DNA of 64,000 bases from Suillus spraguei (lineage: Eukaryota; Basidiomycota; Agaricomycetes; Boletales; Suillaceae): assembly GCA_016800925.1 (NCBI GenBank), contig JABCPU010000155.1:85597-149596 (forward strand), read 5' to 3'. Shown here piece after piece: positions 1 through 11,130 of the stretch. A program made the translations under genes and the position numbers. Within the stretch, counting starts at the first letter, position 1. Each line of letters opens with the position of its first letter. The notes beneath the pieces are model-generated. The model was not told the origin of the DNA and ran no database searches. It saw nothing but the letters and a program-made list of their open reading frames with translations.

Positions 1-572
1 GAGCATGCTGACCTTCTGCCTGATGGTCATTGGGTTTTGGCTGATAGTGCATATCCATTGGAGCCATGGTGCATTGTCCCTTTCAAGGAGCCTTGCAATG
101 GGAGGTTGACAAAGGACCAGAAGACATTTAATTATCACCTCTCTAAGATTTTTTATTTATTCATTTAGTTATCAATGAATTAAATGTTTTTTAGATCTGT
201 GTTCATGTTGAACACACATTTTCTGTTTTAAAGGGATGGTTGCAGTCCCTTTGAGAGCTCAGGTTCAGGATCCAGGCTGAGAAAGACCTTGATTTTGCTG
301 TGCAGTGGATCAAGTGCTGTATCATCCTGCACAATATGATCATTCACTTTGAAATTGAGTGTCACAAGAAGGATGGAACTCATAAGAGTTCTCTAAAGTG
401 GGCTTGTAAAGAAGGGAAGGATTTTTTTGACCAAGAGATTGAGGGTCCAGATGATAAAGAGGTGGTTGGTGACAGGACTTATGAGGGCACTCCAGGTCAA
501 GCTGCTCATGCAAGGCTGATGAATATGCTCTTTGACAGTCCTCACTCAGATGCACAACATAGGGAAGGATAA
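1..572 (+). pseudogene. PIF/Harbinger-like DDE transposase, C-terminal fragment
   Basis: The left edge enters a DDE-superfamily transposase already in progress. Translation of 1-149 reads as a DDE core segment with LADSAYPLEPWCIVPFK, where ADSAY..P matches the second catalytic region of PIF/Harbinger nucleases. An apparent intron (about 150-194, ending ttttttag) leads to ICVHVEHTFSVLKG, the EHTF/ERxFG..K region typical of the family, then LQSL, a TGA stop at 252-254, and ELRFRIQ..DLDFAVQWIKCCIILHNMI. Family members usually carry Arg at that stop (SLRELR), so CGA-to-TGA is the likely change. The frame then stays open to 572. I infer a dead element copy that continues to the left of the window. 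No terminal inverted repeat was identified. Family call fairly sure; exact clade not. Confidence 0.72.
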
Positions 573-918
573 TTATTGATTGAACATGTACTACTACCAA
601 AGCACCTGTACAACAAATGTATGTAGCTATGTGTCATATACCATGCTTCTGATCCCAGATCTGATCATATCCAATCAGATCTGATCGATTCTATTTCCGT
701 CCAGTCCACAGATCCTGTCCGGATCGCCCATCCGAATGTGCCCACTTCTCGCACTCTAACTCCCTTGTGGATATCTGCATCTATCTCCTTTCATAATTCC
801 TCCTGTTTCTGGTATCCCGGCTGTGTATATTTCCGTCCTGTGTCACTGATCCATTACCTGTGTTTCATGTCCGATTCATGCTTACTGATCTGCTGTGCAT
901 TAACTAATAGACTTCCAT
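573..918. other. Non-coding stretch between transposase remnant and LTR
   Basis: I see no gene here. A locally repeated GATC-rich piece lies at about 650-725 (cagatctgatc, ccaatcagatctgatcg). The first LTR copy starts at 919. Confidence 0.4.
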
Positions 919-1882
919 TGCAAAGATACAACCTAGCCTGGGCTGTAGATAAACCACTGCCTAAACTAGTATGTGAGTCTTGCACTCCGTCTAGTCTGCT
1001 TCACTTGTAAGAACAAGAGCATTCGACCCTAAAGGGGGATGCCTATTAGTATGGTCAAGTTCGAGTCTAACTTATGTGTGAAACAAGCGTCATGGTCAGC
1101 GGTAAGTTGCCACAATCAGCGATGATACCGCCGGAACTAGCGTGGTGTGTAGCGGTGCTTCCGTGGTTGAGATAAGGTCAGTAACAGTTGCGTCAAGCGA
1201 GCGATGTCGGGCGGTGGTCTCAGCGGTAGTGGTAAGGTTGCGAGTGGTGCAAAGAAACAGTAAAGAAGTCCACAGTACTTTCAGCAGTAAAGTAGCAGTG
1301 TGTGAGAAGTTCAGTCAAAGTAACAGTCAAAAGTCCAGCGGTATGCCAGCGGTAACAGAGAATGAGCATGATAGATTAATGAGCAACAAGGAAACTTTAA
1401 AGACTATGTCCACTACTGGGTAGATCCAGAGCTAGACAATAATCCTGACCTATAGTACATGCAATGGTGTAAAATCAGGTACTTCTATTGTGCGGGGTAC
1501 ATGGTGCTTATATCCTAAATTGTATGTACTTGGAATACTCTAGGCGAGATCAGTAGTGCTGGAGTGTAGTAACCGCCGTAAGTAAACATAGCGTGAGGCG
1601 CTGCGGCACGAGGCAATATGTAATAAGGCTTGCTGTGGAATCAGTGATAACGAACAGAAAAAAAATGACACACCAAATGGAGTTATGCAGACGTGGCAAG
1701 GACATGGAAGGACATTGGTACGTGGAATGTGGTGCAGCAGTCAGTATGGTGTGCGGTAAGCGTGGGATGCCGCTGGTACTGCTAAAGGGGTAAGACGGCC
1801 ATGGACAAGTGGTAACTCCTGTAGACATGAGACGAGTGTCAAAAGATGGGGTTTTAAACCCAGCGCCAATATGTTCATTACA
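919..1882 (+). repeat. LTR family I, copy 1 (about 964 bp, solo-like)
   Basis: The unit begins tgcaaagatacaacctag and ends gccaatatgttcattaca, with TG...CA ends like a retrotransposon LTR. It matches the block at 3392-4357 over its whole length with scattered point differences. It also matches, in inverse orientation, 10166-11130 and 4358-5166. No 5-bp target duplication was found (tccat to the left, ccgtt to the right). That argues for an old or rearranged solo LTR. Short ORFs inside it are not conserved between copies and are not counted as genes. Confidence 0.75.
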
Positions 1883-2289
1883 CCGTTATACATCATACAT
1901 AGCCCTTGGTCCCGGACTCATTGATTATCCATACTAGATACTTACAGTATATAAACCACTTGTAGATCTCTGTAGAACCTTAGTTTGAATATCATCTTAG
2001 ATTCTGTTCATTCTGCTTCCTCCGGACTTGAGTCACTTTCCGCTCTAAGTCATCTTCCGAGACTTGGGATTGATTCCTTTAGTCTATATCTCCGACTCTA
2101 TCTTTGGATAGTCTACCTCTGTTAGTTTCTAGTTAGGAACTTGTTCCAAAGCTAGTCTTAATCCTCGTTCCATCCATACGCTCCAGATAACCTTCAGATG
2201 TATCATATCCAATACCTTTGGACGTCCAGATCCGCACATATTACAGTGAACTATCTCCGTATTATATGAGTGAATGGATGTGCATAATA

Positions 2290-2690
2290 TCCTGTATGAT
2301 ATGGGCCAGCGGACCATGGGCCCATGGTAGAAATATCCTCGTTGATGACGGATGGGCCGGGAGGAATATTATTCCCAATGACGGCGGGTGGGCCTATGCA
2401 AGGAATATGTAGAGTAGATGAGTGGGCCAATGTACATAAATATCCGGTAGACAGATGGGCCAAGGTAGTTGGATATCATGTAGATGGGTGTATCAAGGTA
2501 GATGTGTGTCAAATAGGCAGGTATGTGAAGGGTACTTGTTATCACATACACGGGTGGGCCCAGACACATATTAAATTAGATGGGTATTAGACGGGTGGGC
2601 CGAGAGTGTTGTATAAATATTTATTAGATGGGTGGGCCAAGGGGGGTATAAAAGATAGACGGGTGGGCCCATGTGTATGATAATTGTAGA
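2290..2690. repeat. Degenerate minisatellite, TAGAYGGGTGGGCC core
   Basis: A 14-bp core close to tagacgggtgggcc recurs about ten times at irregular spacing of roughly 30-65 bp (for example near 2344, 2383, 2418, 2450, 2548, 2590, 2627 and 2656). The sequence between cores is A/T-rich and also echoes ttggatatcatgtag-like words. Frames on both strands stay fairly open but show no recognisable domain, so the ORFs here are treated as repeat artefacts. Confidence 0.6.
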
Positions 2691-2761
2691 CATGACAGAG
2701 CTGAGGGAGTTGCATATCATCTGAATCAGAGGAGGTAATAAATCACAGTTACTGAATTCCC

Positions 2762-3185
2762 AGAGCAGCAGGTGCTCTCTTGACATGGCCTTTTATGGCA
2801 CGTAGGTTGTCTTGTAGAATGTGGAAAGCGGGGTGCAAGGCTTGTGTTGCCCTACAAGACACCCAGTTCCAAGTTCCGAGACCTGGGTCTTGACACATAA
2901 TTCAGTCAATACGAGACACCCAGTTCTGACCCCTGAAATTCAAGTGAAGCATACCAAGTTCTGGGAGCAGCAAGTGCTCTCTTGAAATGGCCTTTATGGC
3001 GCTTAGGTTGTCTTGTAGAATGTGGAAAGTGGGGTGCGAGGCTTGTGTTGCCCTACAAGACATCCAGTTCTGACCCCCAAAAATCAGATGAAGCATACCA
3101 AGTTTTGAGTTCTGAGACCCGGGTCTCCGCTTGACATGGCCTTTTATGGCACTTATGTTGTCTTGTAGAATGTGGACACCAGTGA
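2762..3185. repeat. Direct repeats of about 130-200 bp (three partial units)
   Basis: The block around cttgacatggccttttatgg...ttgtcttgtagaatgtgg is present at about 2780, 2982 and 3131 (spacing about 202 and 149 bp). Units 1 and 2 also share the sequence running through gcttgtgttgccctacaagaca. The third unit is cut short near 3180. No gene is seen. The block lies between two LTR family I copies and may be remnant retroelement internal sequence. Confidence 0.65.
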
Positions 3186-3391
3186 AACGAAGAAACTAGT
3201 GCTGGCCTAAGTATAAGCGCAGCGTTAATCCTACTAAAGGCGCGAGTGAGATGTTCGACCCAAGAGGACTGCAAATAGAAGCAATTCCTTCTAAGTTAGT
3301 GCAAAGGAAACAATGAAGTACTAATATGGCAACGAGGATTCCAATTTCCGAGGTTAGTGGTGGTAGTGGTATATCGGCGGTACTAGCGCGG

Positions 3392-4357
3392 TGTAAAGAT
3401 ACATCCTAGCTTGGGCTGTAGATAAACCACTGCCTAAACTAGTATGTTAGTCTTGCGCGCTGTCTAGTCTGCTTCACTTGTAAGAACAAGAGCGTTCGAC
3501 CCTAAAGGGGGATGCCTATTTAGTATGGTCAAGTTCAAGTCTAACTTATTTGCGAAACAAGCATCCAAGTCAGCGGTAAGTGGCCATGGTCAGCGATGAT
3601 ACCGCCGGAACTAGCGTCATGTGTAGTGGTGCTACCGTCATTGAGATAAAGTCAGTAACAGTTGCGTCTAGTGAGTGATGTCGAGCGGTGGTCTCAGCGG
3701 TAGTGGTAAGGTTGCAAGCAGTGCAAAGAAACAATAAAGAAGTCCGCGGTACTTTCAGTGGTAAAGTAGCGGAGTGTGAGAAGTTCAGTCAAAAGTAACA
3801 ATCAAAAGTCCAGCGGTATGCCGGCGGTAATGGAGAACGAGCATGATGTATTAACGAGCGATAAGGGAACTTTAAAGACTATGTCCACTACTGGGTTGAT
3901 CCAGAGCTAGACAATAATCCTGACCTATAGTACGTGGAATGGTGTAAAATCAGGTACTGTATTGTGCGGGGTACGCGGTGCTTATATCCTAATTCGTATG
4001 TACTCGGAATACTCTAGGCAAGATCAGTAGTGCTGGAGTGTAGTAACCGCCGTAAGTATACATAGTGCGAGGCGCTGCGGCACGAGGCAACATGTAATAA
4101 GGCTTGCCGTGGAATCAGTGATAATGAACAGGAAACAAACTACGCACCAAATGGAGCTATGCGGATGCAGCAAGGACATGGAAGGACATTGGTTTGTGGA
4201 ACGAGGTGCGGCAGTCGGTATGGTGTGTGGTAAGCATGGGATGCTGCTGGTACTGCTAAACGGGGTAAGACAGCCATGGACAAGTGTTATCTCCTGTAGA
4301 TGTGAGATGAGTGTCAAAATATGGGGTTTTAAGCCCAGCGCCAATATGTTCGTTACA
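3392..4357 (+). repeat. LTR family I, copy 2 (about 966 bp, complete)
   Basis: This is the cleanest copy: it begins tgtaaagatacatcctagc and ends ccaatatgttcgttaca, with TGTAA/TTACA terminal inverted ends. It is directly abutted at 4358 by an inverted partial copy of the same LTR. No convincing PBS follows the 3' end, and flanks show no target duplication (cgcgg against ccgca). Confidence 0.78.
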
Positions 4358-5166
4358 CCGCACACCGACTACCACACCACATTCCACATACCAATGTCCT
4401 CCCATGTCCTTGCCGCGTCTGCATAGCTCCATTTGGTGCATCATTTGTTTTATGTTTGTTATCACTGATTCCATGGCAAGTCTTATTACATGTTGCCTCA
4501 TGCCGCAGTGCCTCGCACTATGTTTACATATGGCAGTTACAACACTCCAGTGCTACTGATCTTGCCTAGAGTATTCCGGATACATACGATTTAGGATATA
4601 AGCACTGCGTACCCTGCACGATACAGCACCTGATTTTACATCATTGCACATACTATAGGTCAGGATTATTGTCTAGCTCTGGATCTACCCAGTTGTGGAC
4701 TTAGTCATTAAAGTTTTCTTATCGCTCATTCTCCGTTACCGCTGGCATACTGCTGGACTTTTGATTGTTATTCTGATTGAACTTCTCACACACCGCTACT
4801 TTACTGCTGAAAGTACCACGGCCTTTCTCCTTTCTTTACTGTTTCTTTGCACCACTCGCAACCTTACCGCTACCGCTGATACCATCGCTCGACGCAACTG
4901 TTTCTGACTATATCTCGACCATGGTAGTACCGCTACTTACGATGCTAGTTCCAGCGGCATCATCACTGACCGTGGCAACTTACTGCTGACCACAATGCTT
5001 CATTCGCACATAAGTTTGACTTGAACTTGACCATACTAATAGGCATCCCCCTTTAGGGTCGAACACTCTTGTTTTCACAAGTGAAGCAGACTAGACAGAG
5101 CACAAGACTCACATACTAACTTAGGAGGTAGTTTATCTACAGCTCAGGTTAGGTTGTATCTTTACA
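4358..5166 (-). repeat. LTR family I, copy 3, inverted and 3'-truncated
   Basis: Reading the minus strand from 5166 gives tgtaaagatacaaccta, the LTR start. Homology continues to about 4360, where the last ~150 bp of the LTR are missing and copy 2 begins. The pair makes a tail-to-tail palindrome with almost no spacer. Its start lies 2 bp from the stop codon of the minus-strand zinc-knuckle ORF (5169), so this copy occupies the 3' LTR position of that element. Confidence 0.75.
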
Positions 5167-5168
5167 AC

Positions 5169-6400
5169 TCACTGCTGTTCTTCTGCGGCAGCTGCTTGAT
5201 CGTAAGCTGCTTCTAACTTTCGCAACTCTGGGTAGTACCCATGATCTCCAGGTTTCTTGCGCAGTATGGTGTGCCCATTGAGCATGTGGCAGAAATCCGT
5301 AAGGTGTCCAGGCACAAACTTCCCGCAGATGCGACAAAAGTATTGAGCACAATGGCGCTGCTTATGTCCATAGACTGAACATATGCGGCAGATGACGTTG
5401 GCATGGTGGGTTTGAGTCATCTCAGTCGCTTTCATCTGTGCGACATCAACTGAGTGTTGTGTGTCTGTGCAATTGGAAAGGGGGAGCAATGAGGGTGTGC
5501 GACTTCGGCTGGTGCAAGTCTGATGGATAGTATGGTGTTTGCAGCATTGCGCTTTTTAATGTGAGAGCGCTTCAGGGAGCGGGTGAGTTTGTGATGGACG
5601 GGTTTCGGTGACATGCGAGAGGTGTTTGGCGTGGGGAGATCTACCTGAGGTTCAGGTATGGGAAGTGGTTTGGGGGAAATGCGAGTTGGTTCATCAAGGA
5701 CTAGGTTGGGGATGTCGTTGTGATGGGTGAAAGTCTCGAGCATCTCAGTCTCGAGATGCGAGGGGAAGGTGGCATCAATGACCGCTTGGTCAGTTGTGCC
5801 TATGATGGCTGCAGATAAAACTTCGTTGAATGAGGCAGAGGCGGGGGGTTCATAGTGCGGATAAATGGGGTAGTTGTCATAGTTGTTTAGCAGCTCTGTA
5901 GAGGCGGGGGAAGGGGGCAGGGATGGAATGAATGCCACAGGTTGGCAATGGATGATGACAGGTTCGACAGTGATGATGTCACCACCTAAGGTGTGAGGAT
6001 GATCGATGACACTGAGGTCATCGGGTGGCATGTTAAATGCACGCTCAGCATCAAGTTTCAGAATGACGTCTGAGAAGTTCTTGGTACTGATAAGGTGAAT
6101 GGTCGCCTTTTCAATGGTGCCTTGTATGTAGCGCATAGCAAGGGCGTTGTCGGCGATGGTGCCAAGGGTAACAAGGAGTTTGGCAGTCCTCAAGATGAGG
6201 ATCAGTTCCTTGAGCACAACGTCGTTGGTGCGCGAGACGTAGGAGTCAAGGAGCATAGCATATTGTGGGTCAAGGATGATGGCTTTCCACATGGACTGGA
6301 TCTGTTCTGGGGTTTCCGGGAGGGTGAAGGGCGAGGAGTATGCAAGGCTGAAGGCGCTGGAGAGGGAGGAGTCAGAGGAGGATGAAGACGATTGAGACAT
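5169..6400 (-). pseudogene. Extra ORF of Ty3/gypsy chromovirus with zinc knuckles, post-chromodomain position
   Basis: A 322-codon frame (6400 to 5432) starts with a Ser-rich N-terminus (MSQSSSSSSDSSLSS), has a helical central part, then Pro-rich and basic segments. It overlaps a second frame (5489 to 5169) that carries two zinc knuckles, CRICSVYGHKQRHC (CX2CX4HX4C) and CRICGKFVPGHLTDFC (CX2CX6HX4C), and an Ala/Glu-rich tail. The related + strand copy at 14453 is read in one frame, so a frameshift near 5450 probably splits one protein of about 420 aa. It lies downstream of the integrase C-terminus and chromodomain and ends 2 bp before the LTR. A Gag-like nucleic-acid-binding role is inferred from the knuckles only. 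Confidence 0.6.
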
Positions 6401-6464
6401 GCTGGCTGTGGTGTGTGGTGGAAGGTGGTCAAGGGGCGATGAGTCATTTGGCCAGCTTCAAGCA

Positions 6465-6955
6465 TCTTTTATAGTCCTCCAGGATCTCCGCTGCGGATCC
6501 TAAATCTTTCTCCAAGATCCAGGTGTGCTCCGAATCAGGGTATCCTACCCAGGTGACTAGGTAGTGGCAGCACTTGCCGACTCCAGTGTGTTGGAGGATC
6601 GCCTCAATTTCTTAGTGTTCTTCCCCATTGATGATGTCAGGTGGGGGTTCGGTGTAGTTCAGTCCATGTATCTCTGTCTCCTGATAGGACAATAGCTCAG
6701 AGGCATGGAATGTGGAGTCAACTCTCTAAGAGGTGGGGAGCTTGAGCTTGAACGTGATGGGGGAGAGGACTTCGAGAATTTCGAAAGGGCCATAGCGTTT
6801 TGGGGTGAGCTTCTTTGAGGGAAGCTTCATGATTAGGTTGGCTGCACTTAGCCAAACCTTATCGTGGATCTTCCATGGGGTGTACTTCTTCCCATGGGTT
6901 CTGTCCGACATCCATTGCTGTGCAAGGGCATGGCAGGCGAGGGCTTCTTCACGGT
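6465..6955 (-). pseudogene. Ty3/gypsy integrase C-terminus plus chromodomain, broken
   Basis: The minus strand from about 6955 reads HREEALACHALAQQWM, then the integrase C-terminal region with YTPWKIHDKVWLSAANLIMK, LTPKRYGPFEILEVLSP and a TAG stop at 6729-6731. That stop sits where the related + copy at 14100 has Trp (TGG-to-TAG). The frame continues with STFHASELLSYQETE, an EPPPDII motif, another stop (TAA), EIEAIL and a chromodomain core YLVTWVGYPDSEHTWI followed by AAEILEDYK. Chromodomains of this type direct insertion to marked chromatin in chromoviruses. At least two in-frame stops make this copy dead. The upstream break at about 6955 joins unrelated sequence. Confidence 0.75.
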
Positions 6956-8170
6956 GTGACGAACAAACTCACACTGAGCTTGAAATGGCACATTTTCGTA
7001 TAGGTGTCACACAGCTATCATCATCCTTACCCTTCAGCTTCACTGTCCTACTTTACCATGTGTTTACCCCTATCTAACGGTATTGTTCCGCACTCTGGAA
7101 GCCTCGTTGCAGCTTAACGGCTGTACTGTGGCAACTTTCCCGCGAAGCAGTGATCTTCGGCAATCTCCATGAACCCATTAGGCATCCACAAGCAAGATTC
7201 ACCGTCCATCCTATGTCCATCCAGTCTCGCCGGTACGTGATGTTTTGTAAACTGTAGTGCAGTCTTATTACATGTCTGCTGCGTGTTAATCCTATCCCTT
7301 CCGTTTCTGTAGCTATTCTTTTCATATAAAATTCCTAGGTACCCGTACTCTTTCCACACTTCCCTCCTATAGTACACACGGTACTTAGGAATAGTCACCA
7401 CTACTGTCACTATGAAATAAAGTCCTTTACTGAAGTCACTGTTTCCTTAAGAATTGCTTTACCACTGCACGCACCACCGCTCGTTACCACTTTCCCGCAC
7501 TTCACTGCTAGCGCTACTGCTTTCTCACGCTTCATTGCTACACTACCGCTTGTTTTACTGCAGAAGTTCCCACGCTTACCGCACTTTTACCGCTCGTACT
7601 ACCGCAGTTTTACCGTTCATGCTATCGCTTGTCTACTGCATTCCCAAGCTTACCGCTAGTTTTACCGCTAGCATCTCACTACCTCTGACGGCATTCTCGC
7701 ACCACAGGTTGGGCAATATCTGTTACGACCATGCAAAACCGGAGATTAGTAAGAAGTCCTGGTCTTACATGGGGTTGTACCGGAGGGTTGTAAAGTCAAA
7801 GGGGCTTGGCCTCAGCTCGTACGCTGTGCCCCTTACCCGAGTATGTGTCCTTAATTTTGGATGAAGTCCAAGGGAGAGTTCTGGTGAAGTCCGAATGGAG
7901 GGTCCGGACAAACTCTAAGGCAGGATAGCTCGACAGAGCTCCGATGGACTTCCGGATGAGCACGGGAATGTGCCGGAACTATTTCCGGAAGGTAGGGAGT
8001 AATGGTAACACTACTGGAACAAGCTCCAAGTAGAACGGATGAAGGATGGACCACTGGACAAAGTCCAGGGCAGGATAGGAGCAGAGCTCCGGAGGGAAAG
8101 ATGATCCATAGATGTCAGAGGATAGGATAGGATGGATCCAGAGGACTAGGGGTCCGAAGGTCTGGAGCTC
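6956..8170. other. Non-coding, retroelement-like region
   Basis: No gene recognised. Between about 7460 and 7690 the words taccgct and accgc recur many times, a composition like that of LTR family I, but I could not align it base by base. The repeat at 7721-7848 is listed separately. Sequence 7850-8170 has recurrent gtccgga/aagtccg words and no open coding frame of note. Confidence 0.4.
7721..7848 (+). repeat. Dispersed ~130-bp repeat, copy 1
   Basis: Begins tgttacgaccatgcaaaacc and ends acccgagtatgtg. A nearly identical inverted copy lies at 16453-16581. Conservation is much higher than in surrounding TE sequence, so the element appears relatively young or was recently copied. In the second locus it abuts a candidate LTR. 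Confidence 0.65.
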
Positions 8171-8482
8171 GGAGGAGCGGAGGAGCAGAGGAGCGGAGGA
8201 GCAGAGGAGCGGAGGAGCAGAGGAGCAGAGGAGCAGAGGAGCAGAGGAGCAGAGGAGCAGAGGAGCAGAGGAGCAGAGGAGCAGAGGAGCAGAGGAGCAG
8301 AGGAGCAGAGGAGCAGAGGAGCAGAGGAGCAGAGGAGCAGAGGAGCAGAGGAGCAGAGGAGCAGAGGAGCAGAGGAGCAGAGGAGCAGAGGAGCAGAGCA
8401 GCAGAGCAGCAGAGGAGCAGAGGAGCAGAGGAGCAGAGGAGCAGAGGAGCAGAGGAGCAGAGGAGCAGAGGAGCGGAGGAGC
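8171..8482. repeat. 8-bp minisatellite (gaggagca)n, about 39 units
   Basis: The unit gaggagca (variant gaggagcg, mostly at both ends) repeats in tandem for about 312 bp with very few changes. Because 8 is not a multiple of 3, every + frame encodes the same 8-residue cycle RSRGAEEQ, and the minus strand gives LLLCSSAP. The long overlapping ORFs here are therefore a property of the repeat and not evidence of a gene. Confidence 0.93.
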
Positions 8483-9301
8483 ATAGCTCTGTGGATCTTA
8501 GAGGAAGTGTTGGCTACTAGAGAGGAGTAGGTCTGGATATGGTGTAGAGATAGTATAGACTACTCCGGACAAGGTCCGGAATAGAAACAGACAGTATAAG
8601 ACTACCAAAGGTAGAGTTGGAGGTGAAACAGATGATAGACGGAGATGGACGAAGTCTGAAAAGATTATAGGACATAGGATCAAAGCTCCGGCCTAGGGAG
8701 TGATCCCATAGGCCTGAGTCAGAAGCTTACAAGGGCCGGAGCCCAAGTGCAAGAACGGAGACGGAGTTATATAGACATGATAACAGGATACAGAGTAATC
8801 AAAGGAATATACAGAAGTAGGAACAAAGAATCAGACTAAGGTCTGCAGGAGTTGTACTACAAGTTTATATACTGTAGGAGCATGCCGGAGGGTAAGTACA
8901 GATAGTCTGAGGCTATGTCTGAAGCATACGGAAACACATTAGTAAGTACAGCGGGACATAAGGCTATGAACTCGGAGATGAAGCTCATATGAAATACTTA
9001 TCAAGATGGAGGCAGAGATCACTGAGAACCGGAAGCACAGAGATATCCAGAAGCCGGAGACACAGGTATATTCTAAAAGGGGTAATGCGCAGGTGCACGG
9101 GAATAGTTCGGATATGAACTTGGATCGGATATGGACACAGATCGGATATGGACACAGATGGATATGGATTGGTGTGGATTGGTGGATTGGATATGTGAAC
9201 TGGATTGGATGGGTGGATCAGATATGTGTAGGTTGGGTGTCTGGATGTCCATGGATTGGATTTGATCTAGACCTGAATGTACGGTATATGACAATATCAA
9301 A
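8483..9301. other. Intergenic, purine-rich and GGAT-rich
   Basis: No gene seen. Sequence 9120-9260 is an irregular repeat of ggatatggacacagat and ggattgg words that keeps a frame open (119 codons at 9006-9365) with low-complexity W/I/G-rich translation. I treat it as simple-sequence artefact. Confidence 0.45.
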
Positions 9302-9437
9302 CTATACTAACTTAGCATTCCCTTTAGGGTCGAACGTTCTTGCCTTCGCAAGTGAAGCAGACTAGGTAGAGCGCAAGACTCGCATACTAGCTTAGGCCAT
9401 GGTTTATCTACAGCCCAGGCTAGATTGTATCTTTACA
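9302..9437 (-). repeat. LTR family I, copy 4, 5'-end fragment (136 bp)
   Basis: The minus strand from 9437 reads tgtaaagatacaatctagcc, the LTR start, and matches the first ~136 bp of the family. It then stops at about 9302. It interrupts the integrase frame at 9438, within the LQKI motif that continues as REEA in the + copy at 13890. Confidence 0.7.
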
Positions 9438-10165
9438 ACAGATCTTCTGGAGCATCTGCATGCGATCTTTGGTGGCAGGAAGGGTAGAGTCGGGCAAGGC
9501 ATAGGGTATGCCGCGCGGTTCATAGCCCATCATGAGATAGAAGGGCGACACATTTCTGGCAGAGTGTTTTCGGGAGTTGTGGATGAACTCCACCATCAGA
9601 AGATGTTTGGCCCAGTCTGTGGGCGTTGTTCTGCAGTAGATGCGCAGATACATTTCAAGTTCTTGGTTCATTCCCTCTTTTTGGCCATCAGTCTGAGGGT
9701 GGTAGGCCATAGAGAGCGCAACTTGGTAATCCAGAAGTCATCCTAGCTTGCAAGCTAGCTTTGAGGCAAATTGAGGGCCTCGGTCCGAGATGATCTTGTC
9801 GTATAGCCTGAACATCAAGAAGACTTTCTTGAAGAAAAGGTGGGCTACACCCTCCACGGTTATCATTTTCTTGCAAGGAGTAAGAATTACCCCCTTCGTA
9901 AGACCATGGTCTACCACGACCATGACAGAATCAAAGCCGTCTGAGGTAGGAAGGTCAGTGATGAGGTTAACAGAGATTTGAGAGAATGGGTGGAGAGAGG
10001 TCAAGGGATTGGGGATTGGGGTGGAGTCACAGGGTGCGTGTCCACCTTCATTTGCTGGCATAACGCACAGCCATTGACATAGCATCGGATAAAAGCGCCC
10101 ATTCTGGGCCACCAATATCCTTTCTTTACACTCCATTTGGTGGTTGCACACCTGGGGTGACCCGC
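9438..10165 (-). pseudogene. Ty3/gypsy integrase fragment (HHCC end plus catalytic core)
   Basis: Reading minus from 10165: [11 protein letters not shown] and [21 protein letters not shown], the end of the HHCC zinc-binding domain; [11 protein letters not shown], the first catalytic region, where the usual Asp is Asn; [12 protein letters not shown], the second Asp region; a TGA stop at 9738-9740; then LLDYQVALSMAYHPQTDG and the Glu region. The + copy has ELARLLDY at the stop, so CGA-to-TGA is likely. Loss of the first Asp and the stop make this inactive. It is bounded on both sides by LTR family I sequence: a complete LTR on the HHCC side and a fragment on the other. It lacks Gag, protease and reverse transcriptase. 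Confidence 0.82.
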
Positions 10166-11130
10166 TGTAACAAACATATTGGCGCTGGGCTTAAAATCCC
10201 ATATTTTGACACTCGTCTCACGTCTACAGGAGATAACACTTGTCCATGGCCGTCTTACCCCGTTTAGCAGTACCGGTGGCATCTCATGCTTACCGCACAC
10301 CATACCGACTGCTGCACCTTGTTCCATGAACCAATGTCCTTCCATGTCCTTGCTGCGTCCGCATAGCTCCATTTGGTGCGTAGTTTGTTTTCTGTTCCTT
10401 ATCACTGATTCCACGGCAAGTGTTATTACATGTTGCCTCATGCCACAGCGCCTCGTGCTATGTATACTTACGGCGGTTACTACACTCCAGTGCTACTGAT
10501 CTCGCCTAGAGTATTCCGAGTACATATGAATTAGGATATAAGCACCGCGTACCCCACACGGTACAGTACCTGATTTTACACCATTCCATGTACTATAGGT
10601 CAGGATTATTGTCTAGCTCTGGATCAACCCAGTAGTGGACATAGTCTTTAAAGTTCCCTTATCGCTCGTTAATACATCATGCTCATTCTCCGTTACCGCC
10701 GGCATACCGCTGGACTTTTGATTGTTACTTTTGACTGAACTTCTCACACTCCGCTACTTTACCACTGAAAGTACCGTGGACTTCTTTATTGTTTCTTTGC
10801 ACTGCTCACAACCTTACTGCTACCGCTGAGACCACCGCTTGACATCGCTCGCTAGACGCAACTGTTACTGACTTTATCTTGACGACGGTAGCACCACTAC
10901 GCACGACGCTAGTTTCAGCGGTATCATTGCTGACCGCAGCAACTTACCGCTGACTTGGATGCTTGTTTCGCAAATAAGTTAGACTTGAACTTGACCATAC
11001 TAAATAGGCATCCCCTTTAGGGTCGAATGCTCTTGTTCTTACAAGTGAAGCAGACTAGACAGAGCGCAATACTAACATACTAGTTTAGGCAGTGGTTTAT
11101 CTACAGCCCAAGCTAGGTTGCATCTTTACA
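10166..11130 (-). repeat. LTR family I, copy 5 (965 bp, complete)
   Basis: The + strand runs from tgtaacaaacatattggcgc to gttgcatctttaca; in element orientation it starts at 11130. It is complete, with TG...CA ends. On its 3' side (10165) it abuts the integrase HHCC domain. On the other side (11131) it abuts a 129-bp piece of the same LTR in the opposite orientation. No target duplication seen (cccgc against gtggt). Confidence 0.8.

Noticed and set aside
919..4357. One LTR retrotransposon bounded by the LTRs at 919-1882 and 3392-4357
   Set aside because: No target duplication, no PBS or polypurine tract, and the internal 1.5 kb has minisatellite and direct repeats but no Gag-Pol; separate solo LTRs are equally likely.
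4024..4559. Overlapping ORFs of 80-113 codons on both strands
   Set aside because: They lie inside LTR family I and mirror each other because of the palindrome; frames are not conserved in all copies.
8112..8486. 124-codon + frame and 112-codon minus frame of pure repeats
   Set aside because: Both are generated by the 8-bp minisatellite, which is open in every frame.
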